A stretch of 64,000 nt of DNA from Vreelandella azerica (GTDB lineage Bacteria > Pseudomonadota > Gammaproteobacteria > Pseudomonadales > Halomonadaceae): positions 186,001-250,000 of the forward strand of contig NZ_JABFHI010000002.1 of assembly GCF_013112225.1 (NCBI RefSeq), written 5' to 3'. Position 1 is the first letter of the stretch; every line of letters begins with the position of its first letter. Shown one piece after another: positions 37,467-46,377 of this stretch. The translations under genes and the position numbers were made by a program. The notes below the pieces were generated by a model. It saw nothing but the letters and a program-made list of their open reading frames with translations, had not been told where the DNA came from and did not search any database.

Positions 37467-39578
37467 ATGCGAACGCAGAACGCTCGAATAATGGCGCTGG
37501 GCGGCCTCTTAATGCATTGCCAACGCTTGGAGAGGTATCGCTGGCGACAATGGTTGTGGCTAGCGGGCGACGATGTCGAGCAACGAGCAGTGGCATTATG
37601 GCAGGCAAAGGAGTGGCAGGCGCCCTTGTGGGTTGGGCAAGCGGCGCCTTGCCAGCCGGCGATCAATGCCGGGCAGGCACGTACGCGCCTGGGTCAGGAG
37701 CACCAGTTGATCATTATTGATACCCGCCAAGGGTTTGATCCGGATGCTGTAGGTGCTCTGGCGGGCACAGTGGTTGCCGGTGGGCTGCTGGTGCTGTTGA
37801 CGCCGGACGACTGGGCAACAGCCCCCGACCAGGATTATCGCCGTATTGCCGATTATCCTCATGCTTATCAAGGGCTGAGTACACATTATCTGGCACGCTT
37901 GAAACGACTGCTTTCCAATGACGACAAGGTGATTCGATGGTTGGCTGACTCGCATATCGAGCTTCCTCGCCTGCCAGAAATGAGCGTGCAGACACCGCTC
38001 CCCGCTGATCTGGACTGCCTGACCCAAGACCAGGCCCAGGCGGTAGCCGCCCTGGTTAATCTCAAGCGCCGCCGCCCGCTGGTGATCACCGCTGACCGGG
38101 GGCGGGGCAAAAGTGCCGCCCTGGGCATCGCCTGCGCGCGCCTGTTGGCCAAGGGTGTCGAGCATTTGTGTATCACCGCACCGCGGCCCGGGGCGGTTCA
38201 ACCGGTGTTCAAACGGCTGGCCGTGCTTTACCCTGAAGCGAGCTGGCCGTCAGCGCACAGTCTGCAGCTGCCAAGCGGCCAGAGCGTGCGTTTTATAGCC
38301 CCTGATGCGTTAACGCAGGAGGTTGAGCAAGGCAGGTTAGGGGGCGATGGCAGATACCTGTTCGTTGATGAAGCCGCTGCCATACCCGCCGCGTTGCTGG
38401 GGCGTTGGCTGAGTGCTTTCCCACGCATTGCCTTTGCTACCACGGTGCACGGTTATGAAGGCTCCGGCCGAGGCTTCGCGCTGCGCTTTCGTGACCAGTT
38501 GATGCGCCATACACCCCAGTGGCGCGAAATCACCCTTGAAACGCCGGTGCGCTGGAACCCTGGCGACCCGCTGGAAGCCACTCTGAACCGGCTCCTGTTA
38601 CTTAAGGCACAGCTGCCGCCCTGTTCGGCCAGCCCCCGGTTTGAGTGGCTTTCCCAGGCGGCGCTGGGGCGCGATGAAGCGGCGCTTGAAGCGCTTTTTG
38701 GGCTTCTGGTTCAGTCCCACTATCGCACCACGCCCAGCGATATTCGTCAGCTGCTGGATGGCCCCGCCACCCAGCTCGGCCTGCAGGGAGAGCCAACAGC
38801 ACCCCGTGGGGTGGTGGTGACCCGCGATGAAGGCGGCTTTCCAGCCGATCTGGCTGAACAAGTGGCCAGAGGAGAGCGCCGCCCCCAGGGCCACTTGCTG
38901 GCCCAGTCGCTGGCCGCCCATGCAGGCTGCCGTGAAGCGCTGACGGCAAACTGGCGGCGAGTGACCCGCATTGCCACTCACCCTGAAGTACGCCGCCAGG
39001 GCGTTGCCAGCACATTGCTGGCACACAGCGTTGAGCAAGCGCGCCGCGATGGTATGGCGCTGTGTGGTGCCACCTTTGGTGCTGAAGCAGGGTTATTGGC
39101 CTTCTGGCAGGCGGCAGGGTTTACGCCGGTAAGGTTGGGGATTTCCAGAGATACCACTACAGGGGAAGTGGCCTTGATGGTCGCCAAGGCGTTAACCCCT
39201 GAAGGTGAAACGATCATCCATGCCCTGCGCCAGCGCTTGCATGCTGGCCTACTGGCTATGCTGGCGTTTGAGCTTTCCGAGCTGCCGGCGGATATCGTGG
39301 TGCCCTTACTGGCCGACATGCAGAGCAAGCCTATCGAGAGCCACCAGGTTCAGGACGCCCGAGATGTGGCCTTTGCCCATCGTGACCCACGCCTGGCACG
39401 TGGCGCCTTGCAGGCATTGGCCATTCATACCGCCCAGCAGGGTGTTGAGGAGGGCGTTAGCGCTGATTTACAGGCGGTCGCGAGCTGGGCGCTGCAGAAT
39501 CAACCGCTGGCCAGCAGCCATAAAGCCTCGGTGGCGGCACTACGCAAGGCGGTCGCGGCCCTGCTAGGTGACGCCTGA
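37467..39578 (+). CDS. tmcA: tRNA(Met) cytidine acetyltransferase
   Basis: 703 residues from the ATG at 37467, which has AAGGGGG 8 bp upstream (an ATG at 37491 is the alternative). N-terminal DUF1726 region, then a RecD-like helicase module (Walker A TADRGRGKSAALG, Walker B YLFVDEAAAIPAALLGRWL) and a GNAT acetyltransferase domain (VRRQGVASTLLAHSVEQAR, FGAEAGLLAFWQAAGFTPV). It makes N4-acetylcytidine at the wobble base of elongator tRNA-Met using acetyl-CoA and ATP. All parts of TmcA are present and uninterrupted. Confidence 0.9.
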   Translation: MRTQNARIMALGGLLMHCQRLERYRWRQWLWLAGDDVEQRAVALWQAKEWQAPLWVGQAAPCQPAINAGQARTRLGQEHQLIIIDTRQGFDPDAVGALAGTVVAGGLLVLLTPDDWATAPDQDYRRIADYPHAYQGLSTHYLARLKRLLSNDDKVIRWLADSHIELPRLPEMSVQTPLPADLDCLTQDQAQAVAALVNLKRRRPLVITADRGRGKSAALGIACARLLAKGVEHLCITAPRPGAVQPVFKRLAVLYPEASWPSAHSLQLPSGQSVRFIAPDALTQEVEQGRLGGDGRYLFVDEAAAIPAALLGRWLSAFPRIAFATTVHGYEGSGRGFALRFRDQLMRHTPQWREITLETPVRWNPGDPLEATLNRLLLLKAQLPPCSASPRFEWLSQAALGRDEAALEALFGLLVQSHYRTTPSDIRQLLDGPATQLGLQGEPTAPRGVVVTRDEGGFPADLAEQVARGERRPQGHLLAQSLAAHAGCREALTANWRRVTRIATHPEVRRQGVASTLLAHSVEQARRDGMALCGATFGAEAGLLAFWQAAGFTPVRLGISRDTTTGEVALMVAKALTPEGETIIHALRQRLHAGLLAMLAFELSELPADIVVPLLADMQSKPIESHQVQDARDVAFAHRDPRLARGALQALAIHTAQQGVEEGVSADLQAVASWALQNQPLASSHKASVAALRKAVAALLGDA

Positions 39579-39661
39579 TTCTTTTTTGAGCACTGCCTGA
39601 AATATTTCCTGAAGCCCTGGGGACGTGTAAAGTAGCACGATTAATCTCACGATGAGTGTTT

Positions 39662-41118
39662 ATGAACGAACATCTGGAAACATTGACGCCAGCGCCGGTA
39701 TGGCGCCATTTTCGCACCCTGTGCAATACGCCACGCCCCTCCGGGCAAGAGGCAGAACTGGTCGCCCTGCTGGAAGCCTGGGCAGACTCACTGGGGCTTG
39801 TCCATGACCGCGACAGCTTCGGCAATCTGCGCATCTGCAAGCCCGCCTCGCCCGGCCATGAAGGCGCCAAGGGGTTATTCTCCAGGGCCACCTGGATATG
39901 GTGGCCCAGGCAAACGCCGGGCGCGAACACGACTTCAGCTGCGACCCAATCAGCACCTATGTCAAGGATGGCTGGTTACATGCCGATGGCACTACCCTGG
40001 GGGCTGATAATGGTCTGGGCGTAGCCGCGATACTGGCGGTGCTCGAAGATACTCAGCTGGTTCACGGCCCTTTGGAAGCGCTCTTCACCCTGGAAGAGGA
40101 AACCTCCATGGGCGGTGCGCTGAACCTGGCGCCGGATTGGCTCACCGGCCAGCGGTTGATCAATCTGGATAGCGAAGAAAGTGGCGATGTGTATATCGGC
40201 TGTGCTGGCGGCAGTGATGTGGTGGTCAATGCCCAACTGCCCAGCGCCCCTCTGCGTGATGACGAGCGTGGGCTGGCGCTTGCCCTGACCGGCCTGAAAG
40301 GTGGTCACTCCGGCATGGATATTCATCAGCCACTGGGTAATGCCAACCGCCTGATGATGCGCGTGCTGCGTGAGCTCGGTGAAATGGGCGCGCGCCTGAA
40401 AAGCTATCAGGGCGGTACTCTGCGCAATGCGATTCCCCGTGAAGCTTTTGCCACCCTGGCGTTGCCCGCTGACGCCTGGGACGACGCCCTGGAACAGATT
40501 GCAGCATTTGAACAGGTGTTTAAGCGTGAGCTGGGCAGTGCCGACCCCGGCGTGACCCTGAAAGCCGCGCCTACTGACCTGAATGGAGAAGCGCTGAGTC
40601 ATGATGCCAGCGCCATGCTGGTGGCCACCCTGCATGCCGCGCCTTGTGGGGTGGAAAAAATGAGTGCCGATGTTCCAGGGGTGGTGGAAACCTCCAACAA
40701 CCTGGGAGTGCTCAGCCTGGAAGAAGGGCGCTTCCATCTGTGCGCTCTGGTACGTTCGCTGCATGACAGCGCCGTCACCTCAATGGTTGATCGCTTCAAG
40801 GCGCTATTTGGCCTGATGGGCGCCAGAGTTAAAGCGGAAAACAGCTACCCAGGATGGGTGCCTGACCCTGAAGGAGAAATGCTGGCGCTGTTCAACGCCC
40901 AGCATAAAGCGCTTTTGGGCCATGAGCCACAGGTCAAGGTGATTCACGCTGGCCTTGAATGCGGGATTATCGGCAGTAAATACCCGCACCTGGATATGGT
41001 CTCTTTCGGCCCCTCCATCCGCGGCGCTCACTCGCCGGATGAACGCGTTGAGCTGGAGGCCGTCACCGAATGCTGGGCGCTGCTCACGGCGCTGCTGGAA
41101 GCTGCTGCGAAGCGTTAA
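39662..41118 (+). CDS. pepD: Aminoacyl-histidine dipeptidase (1-base deletion)
   Basis: About 485 residues when repaired. M20 dipeptidase that splits carnosine-type and other dipeptides. The N terminus MNEHLETLTPAPVWRHF, then SGQEAELVALLEAW and DSFGNLRI, belongs to PepD. A G is missing in the GGGG run at 39871-39874; with it the frame reads GVILQGHLDMVAQANAGREHDF, with the zinc histidine and Asp. Downstream are TTLGADNGLGVAAILAVLED, TLEEETSMGGAL and GLECGIIGSKYPHLDMVSFGPS. Terminator not seen; the accessory locus starts about 80 bp later. Confidence 0.88.
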
Positions 41119-41201
41119 GCAATCCAGAGATTCAGCGTGCTGGCATCGTTTAGGTTTTCAATTTTGCCTGTGTCGATGCCAACCCCACATGAAGGCCGCT
41201 A

Positions 41202-41276
41202 ATGCCCGTCACCGCCTATCACGCAAAATACTACGCCTTTGAGCTAACCAAGCGCTGTGCTGCTAATCTTAATTAG
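41202..41276 (+). pseudogene. N-terminal stub of a SNF2-type helicase
   Basis: 24 codons read MPVTAYHAKYYAFELTKRCA, then ANLN and TAG. The first 20 residues look like the start of large SNF2/DEAD-type helicases found in phage-defence and restriction clusters, where TAYHAKYYAHELTKR precedes an SVEKLA-like string. Everything after that is gone. It marks one edge of a decayed accessory locus. The match is from memory of the family and rests on about 18 residues. Confidence 0.5.
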
Positions 41277-41323
41277 GGATTTGGCTATAAAAAGATACTT
41301 TTTGTGTGCGATACTGTCCAATT

Positions 41324-41775
41324 ATGAGTGGCAAGGAAGTTTTTAGAATAGTCCTTCGTGGGAAGATGATTTTGAAGGTTTTGTGCAAGGCACGGCAAAG
41401 TGGTACCACTTGCCACAAACCACCTTTCTACAAAAATTTAAGCAGCATATCGCCGAGGAAGTTCGATATTTAGCGTTAGCTTCTACCTCTGACACCCAAA
41501 GCTCTTCCAAGCAAATTGACAAACTATGGCCGGTTAAAGGTGTCACTGTTCTACCGCGTTATGCTATTACTGAGGAGCAAGCCGGTAAATCATCTAACTC
41601 AGCTGATCTGTATTATTTATTTGAGTTAGGCAAACCTTTGACGTTGCAAACCCCAGTGACCAATGTGCCGCATCGCCCAATGAAAAACTCGATGAAACTC
41701 ACTACCCTGACACGCTTAGAGAGTGTAACTGTGTTCTCTGAAATAGATAAAGTGTATGAAGACGCGCTGGTGTGA
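41324..41775 (+). CDS. Unknown protein, first gene of the low-GC accessory locus (frame break near the start)
   Basis: About 150 residues if one base is added near 41340-41346: MSGKEVF then NSPSWEDDFEGFVQGTAKWY and LYYLFELGKPLTLQTPVT onwards. The break has the same sign as the others in the window. No signal peptide or membrane segment. Lower GC and different codon use from pepD and dps suggest transfer. I do not recognise a family. The stop overlaps the next start by GTGA, so the two genes are coupled. No clear ribosome site precedes the ATG. Confidence 0.5.
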
Positions 41776-42005
41776 GTAATCAAATAGCTGTTGGATGGTT
41801 GCGGCATCAATTACGCTTCCAAAATCTTTGTATTGGCTGCATTCGGTTTCCGAGCTGTGCTGAGTGGATGCGTTCCTTAAGATTTATCGCCAACCTTCGT
41901 CGTAACGAAAACTTGAATATTGCTTGCGGGCATAAATACTTTGCACTGGTCGATGATGTTATCTTAAATGAAGTCAGCAGTTTGCAGGGCTTGGTGGCTC
42001 AGTAA
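41772..42005 (+). CDS. Unknown small protein, second gene of the accessory locus
   Basis: 77 residues from a GTG overlapping the previous stop by 4 bp. MSNQIAVGWLRHQLRFQNLC, with Cys residues in CIGCIRFPSC and a later CGHKYFALVDDVILNEV. No domain recognised. The gene ends 23 bp before the ATPase start and so looks like the middle of a three-gene operon. It may be a small partner of the ATPase, or a shortened remnant. Confidence 0.45.
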   Translation: MSNQIAVGWLRHQLRFQNLCIGCIRFPSCAEWMRSLRFIANLRRNENLNIACGHKYFALVDDVILNEVSSLQGLVAQ

Positions 42006-42028
42006 CCAATATTGAAAGGACGCTTGAT

Positions 42029-42834
42029 ATGTTCAAAAGCCTGCTGTTGGAGAACTTTACCGCCTTCAAGCAAACCACGTTTGAGTGGTCGCCGGGCGTG
42101 AATGTCATGATCGCGCTAACGGCACTGGTAAAACGCATATCATGAAACTGATCTACGCCCTGCAGATGCAGGGTCATGATGCGGCTGAACTGAAAAAGAA
42201 GCTGGCGGCGGTGTTCCGGCCCAGTGGCGATAAAGTCTCACGTTTGGTGAACCGTAAGAAAGGCAGTAATACAGCACACGTCAACCTGACGACCCTGGAT
42301 AGGCAAGCATTGGCACTTACGTTTGATACGACCAAACACCATACCTTTGATTTGCAGGGCGCCTGGGATGTCGAGCGCTCACCGGTGTTTATTCCGGTGA
42401 AGGAGGTGCTGTCTTTCGCACCTGGTTTTATCTCACTGTATGACAAGTATGAGCTGGCGTTTGAGGAAATCTATTACGACATTATCAAACAGGCTTATCT
42501 GCCCGCACGAAGGGGGATGCCGCTTAATGATGAAAAGCCACTGCTGGAACGAATCCGCAAGACGGTGGGCGGTATGGTGTCACTGGAAGGCGATGAGTTT
42601 CACCTTAGTGCGGGCAGCAAGAAGCTGGAAATGTCGCTGGTGGCAGAAGGGCATTGGAAACTGGCGCTGATCTGGCAGTTAATCCATAACGGGTCACTGT
42701 TTGCCAACAACACTCTGTTCTGGGATGAACCAGAGGCAAATCTTACCCCTTCGCTTATGCCAGAAGTGGTCAAGATTTTACTCATGCTGGCCGAGCGTGG
42801 GGTTCAGGTATTTATGGCGTCCCACGACTCCTGA
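42029..42834 (+). pseudogene. AAA/ABC-type ATPase, frameshifted and lacking its C terminus
   Basis: About 268 residues: MFKSLLLENFTAFKQTTFEW, then VNVMIGANGTGKTHIMKLIY (Walker A) once a G is added near 42111, a long insert with VKEVLSFAPGFISLYDKYEL, LAEGHWKLALIWQLI, Walker B NTLFWDEPEANLTPS and the switch motif FMASHD. It then stops at once (S, TGA), where related AAA_21/AAA_15 ATPases run on for about 100 residues. These ATPases usually work in nucleic-acid or defence systems. The C-terminal loss is probably real, because the following sequence is in a frame that a single-base deletion cannot explain. Confidence 0.65.
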
Positions 42835-43051
42835 GCAGCATTGTGAGAAGCAGCGGCAGCGTTTCCTGGAGGAAATGCAAAGTGATTCCCTGATTGAAAA
42901 GCACCTTTTCCCCAAGTTGCGTGACAGCCTTATCTTCCTGGGGCTGGAGAAAGGCATCGTGGACAAGCCGATGCGTTATATCACTCTAATTGGGCTAAAA
43001 CCTGCCCAGATGAGATCGCTTTTATCGATCTGGCATGAACAGCTGACGTAA
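42833..43051 (+). pseudogene. Orphan C-terminal protein fragment
   Basis: About 72 residues in the frame starting EQHCEKQRQRFLEEMQSDSL, then RYITLIGLKPAQMRSLLSIW and HEQLT, stop. It reads like the natural end of a protein but has no start and is joined directly to the broken ATPase. Most likely a deletion fused the two ends of a longer locus. No family assigned. Confidence 0.4.
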
Positions 43052-43083
43052 CGGCACTCAAAGCGTTTGGCTGAGGCATAAAA

Positions 43084-43117
43084 AACAGCAGCTGCCTTTT
43101 CAGGCACTGCTGCTGTT
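43084..43117 (-). terminator. Terminator of dps
   Basis: AACAGCAG (43084-43091) pairs with CTGCTGTT (43110-43117), with TGCC/GGCA inside; A-run on the left. About 43 bp past the dps stop. Confidence 0.75.
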
Positions 43118-43159
43118 TCAGACTCGCTCACCTACTGAGGTGATTATTGGCCAAGCTGA

Positions 43160-43636
43160 TTATTTGGCAAGATAGGCGCCCAGCATCCAGACGGTTTTTT
43201 CCTGCTCGCGAATGTAATCGCCTGCCTGGGCAGCAGTGCCTTCATCGTCGGCATCCGAGGCCAATGCCAATACTTCACGCTGCAGCTCAATCAGCGTCTG
43301 ATAACCTTTGAGCACGCCTTTAACGCAGGTCTGGCCGTCGCTGACGTTCTTGTCTTCCTGAATGCTGGAAAGCGTCATGTAGTCAGAATAGGCGTGTACT
43401 GGCTGGTGACCGAGGGTCAGGATGCGCTCGGCTACCTCATCCACCTTGACCAGCAAATCGGTGTAGAGCTCTTCAAATTTGTCATGCAGTTGAAAGAACT
43501 CGCTGCCTTTAACGTTCCAGTGATAGCCACGCACATTCATGTAAAAAATCTGATAATTAGCCAGCAGATGGTTGAGTTTTTCAGCCAGCTGGCTAGCGTT
43601 ACCGGAATGTAGGCCAATGCTGTTGGTATCTGTCAT
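43160..43636 (-). CDS. dps: Dps/MrgA-family DNA-binding ferritin-like protein
   Basis: 158 residues, typical length. The ferroxidase-site region NVRGYHWNVKGSEFFQLHDKFEELYTDL (its His, Asp and Glu are visible) is intact and the four-helix pattern is clear. It stores iron and guards DNA from peroxide as a dodecamer. There is no basic N-terminal tail, so DNA binding may be weak. AAGGAG precedes the ATG. It stands alone with its own terminator, next to the decayed accessory locus. Confidence 0.9.
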   Translation of the reverse strand: MTDTNSIGLHSGNASQLAEKLNHLLANYQIFYMNVRGYHWNVKGSEFFQLHDKFEELYTDLLVKVDEVAERILTLGHQPVHAYSDYMTLSSIQEDKNVSDGQTCVKGVLKGYQTLIELQREVLALASDADDEGTAAQAGDYIREQEKTVWMLGAYLAK

Positions 43637-43735
43637 GGTATCTCCTTGGTCGTTTTTTCAAGCAATGATGACTATTGAGCGTAAAAGCTGTCTTGCGCTT
43701 ATAACATCTTTACATGCTAGCGTAACAATGGACTT

Positions 43736-44868
43736 TCAAGGGCCTGCGACCCAAAGTCGCAGCAGGCTTTCACAGCGGTCTTCAAGTAAGGGGGCTGTCC
43801 GTGCCATGGCATCGGCTAGGCTCATGGGGCCATCCGCTAGGGCAAAGGCGGCAGTCACGCCCTGTTGATAGGCTGCCTGCCAGCCGTCACCCAGGCTGCC
43901 TGTCAGCACGATGACCGGCTTGCCTGCCCGTTTGGCCGCCCTTGCGACCCCGATTGGCGTTTTGCCCGCCATGCTTTGGCCGTCCAGGCGGCCTTCACCG
44001 GTCACCACCAGATCGGCCCAGGCCAGGTGCTCAGCCATACCTGCCTGATCCATGATCAGCTCAATGCCGGGCTTTAACCTGGCGCCCAGAAAGGTGCGTA
44101 CAGCGAATCCCATGCCACCGGCTGCGCCAGCGCCTGGCAGGGTGCGAAGGTCGCTCCCCAGGTGCTCAGCGCTGATGTCCGCAAAGTGTGCCAGCGCCTT
44201 GTCGAGACCCTCAACCTGATCTGGGGTGGCACCTTTCTGGGGGCCAAAAATGGCACTGGCCCCCTGTGGCCCCAGCAAGGGGTTGTCGACATCTACAGCG
44301 GCATCGACCTTAAGATTTGTAAGGCGCTTATCCATGCCGCTCAGATCAAGAGTTGCAAGCCCTTCAAGAGCGGCGCCGCCTGGGGGAGCATTTCGTCCTT
44401 GGTATCCAGTAGCCTGGCACCCAGGGCGCAGAGCATACCGGCGCCTGCGTCATTGGTAGCGCTGCCACCAAGCAGCAGCAGGGCATGTTCAGCACCCTGG
44501 TCAAGCGCTGCCAGCAGCAGCTCGCCAACCCCATAGGTGGAGGTGATACGGGCATCCCGCTCCGCGAGCTTGAGCTGCTGAAGTCCACTGGCTTCTGCCA
44601 GCTCAATGTAGGCGGTGCGCTGGGCCTCCAGCCATCCCCAGGTGGCGTTAACAGGGCGTCCCAGGGCATCCTGAACCTGAGTGCTCATGCGTTTGGCACC
44701 GGTGGCGGCAATCAGCGCCTCAAGGCTGCCTTCACCGCCGTCGGCCATCGGACAACAGATAATATCCGCCTGTGGAACGGCTTTACGGGCGCCCCGGGCC
44801 ATGGCCTCGGCCGCCTGTTCCGCGCTGAGGGCCTCTTTGTAGCTGTCCGGGCAGAATAGGATATGCAT
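43736..44868 (-). CDS. Glycerate kinase (1-base deletion)
   Basis: About 378 residues when repaired, from the ATG at 44868 (MHILFCPDSYKEALSAEQAA). GarK/GlxK-type kinase: ADGGEGSLEAL, STYGVGELLLAALDQGA, LLLGGSATNDAGAGML, then in the second frame VDAAVDVDNPLLGPQGAS, LPGAGAAGGMGFAV and VTGEGRLDGQS. A C is missing at 44379-44380; adding it turns LPQAAPLLKG into LPQGGAALEG. It phosphorylates glycerate with ATP, feeding glycolysis. Whether it yields 2- or 3-phosphoglycerate is not visible. No other glycerate or glyoxylate genes are nearby. Confidence 0.85.
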
Positions 44869-44999
44869 GTGAAACTCCCTGATCATATTGAGGCACGATT
44901 CATCAATCACAGTGTCTGAAAACATTGCCTGAAAGTAACGCGCATATTTGCAGGGAGATCAACTCGGTTCATTCATCGGACGTTAACAAGGAAGAAATT

Positions 45000-45539
45000 A
45001 TGAAACGTGCTATGACTATCAGTTTTGCCATGCTGGCACTGGCCGGTTGCCAGACCTCGCCAGACTTACGCGCGCCAGCAGAATCAGCGCCTGCTAAAGA
45101 ATGTCATTTTGCTTACGACACAAAGACGAAAAACGTTGAACAGATGATGCGTCAAAGCGTTAACGTACTAGATGAGCTTGGGTTTACCCTGCGTAGTGCC
45201 GATGGAAGCCTCGGTATTATCAGTGCGCGCCGGGATCGTCCACTGCGCGACTATGACGATGGCTTTGATGCTCGTGGACTGCTCGGCGGATTGAGTATGT
45301 TTGGTGGATTTGGCGGTGGCGGTAGCAGTACTTTCGGGTTGGGCATTGGGACTCGGCTGGGAAGCGAGCGCCACGGTGCTGCCAGAGAAGTGGAAGATGT
45401 CACCTTGGTGGTTGATGAAGCAAGCATACGTATCGCTCGGGACATTCGCCGCTTTGATGGTCGAGGGAGTCTGCGTGAAGCCTATAGCGCCAGCGACGCC
45501 TCCTTCTGCCAGCAGTTACAACAGGCACTCATGCGCTGA
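45000..45539 (+). CDS. Lipoprotein of unknown function
   Basis: 179 residues from the ATG at 45000, after AAGGA. MKRAMTISFAMLALAGCQTS is a clear lipoprotein signal with lipobox LAGC. The mature part has a compact alpha/beta domain (AYDTKTKNVEQMMRQSVNVL) interrupted by a glycine-rich loop (GGLSMFGGFGGGGSS). The frame starting 25 codons upstream has no signal and is rejected. It probably sits in the inner leaflet of the outer membrane. No partner is evident. Confidence 0.75.
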   Translation: MKRAMTISFAMLALAGCQTSPDLRAPAESAPAKECHFAYDTKTKNVEQMMRQSVNVLDELGFTLRSADGSLGIISARRDRPLRDYDDGFDARGLLGGLSMFGGFGGGGSSTFGLGIGTRLGSERHGAAREVEDVTLVVDEASIRIARDIRRFDGRGSLREAYSASDASFCQQLQQALMR

Positions 45540-45622
45540 ATGTTTTTCACTTAAGGATAGCTGCCCTGTCAAGGTAACATCGTACTACAGGCATTCCGGT
45601 GAACTTCGATAAGGCTTTTTAC

Positions 45623-46294
45623 ATGTACTGGAAAATACAGCGGTTCTTTTGTGTGATGGTGGTGCTCAGCACCTTGTTGTTAGGGTCACCGGTAGCGCTG
45701 GCTCATCCGCATGGCTGGATTGATCTGAGTATCAAGGTGATCAGTGATGAGCAGGGTAGAGTGATCGCGCTTGAACAACGCTGGCGCATGGACCCTTTCT
45801 ATAGCCTGGTAGTGATGGAAGAGTTGGGCCAGGTGGAAGGGGCAAGTATGGAGCAAGGCTTGGCAGAGTTGGGGCATGAGATTCGCGATAACCTGGCTCC
45901 CATGGATTACTTTACTGAGATACACCTTGATGGCAAGGCGATTGATACAGGTGACGTCAGCGAATACACCACCCGTGTCAGCGATGGTCGGCTAGTGTTC
46001 ATGTTTCGCCTGCCGCTCATCGAGCCGCAGCCCCTAGCAGATGCTCAGCTGGCCTATCAGGTATTTGACCCTACCTATTACCTTGAGATGGTACATGAGG
46101 CGGATACTCAGCAGCGTATCAACGACGATGCCTTGACGCTGCAGCAGGAAATGCCGGAATGCGCCTTGAGCGTGAAAGCAGCAGACCCGGACCCTGAGGT
46201 GGTGATGCGCGCGGCACTGCTGGATGCTGATGAGCAGGGAGAGCCAGGGCTGGGGCGCTACTTTGCTGAAACAGGCTTGATTGATTGTCGCTAG
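45623..46294 (+). CDS. DUF1007 family exported protein
   Basis: 223 residues from the ATG at 45623 (MYWKIQRFFCVMVVLSTLLL), with a signal peptide ending near VALA. HPHGWIDLSIKVISDEQGRV is the start of the DUF1007 domain, and QRWRMDPFYSLVVMEEL and VFDPTYYLEM are further family landmarks. These periplasmic proteins nearly always sit beside a NicO/RcnA-type metal transporter, as here (84 bp upstream of it), and are thought to help metal delivery. A GTG 8 codons upstream is the alternative start. Confidence 0.82.
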   Translation: MYWKIQRFFCVMVVLSTLLLGSPVALAHPHGWIDLSIKVISDEQGRVIALEQRWRMDPFYSLVVMEELGQVEGASMEQGLAELGHEIRDNLAPMDYFTEIHLDGKAIDTGDVSEYTTRVSDGRLVFMFRLPLIEPQPLADAQLAYQVFDPTYYLEMVHEADTQQRINDDALTLQQEMPECALSVKAADPDPEVVMRAALLDADEQGEPGLGRYFAETGLIDCR

Positions 46295-46333
46295 CTATTT
46301 TCGCTGTTGACGATGAGTGATTATGGCTTTCTT

Positions 46334-46346
46334 ATTATAATATAAC
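46334..46346. promoter_or_regulatory. Zur-box-like palindrome before the NicO gene
   Basis: ATTATAATATAAC contains TTATAATATAAC, the core of the gammaproteobacterial Zur site (GTTATANTATAAC). The outer arms are poorer. It lies 31 bp before the NicO ATG and after the DUF1007 stop. Confidence 0.45.
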
Positions 46347-46377
46347 GAATGTGCCGATTGACTGTCAGGAAGCTGCC

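Noticed and set aside
39976..40764. 262-aa minus-strand frame
   Set aside because: Antisense to pepD, whose M20 motifs are clear.
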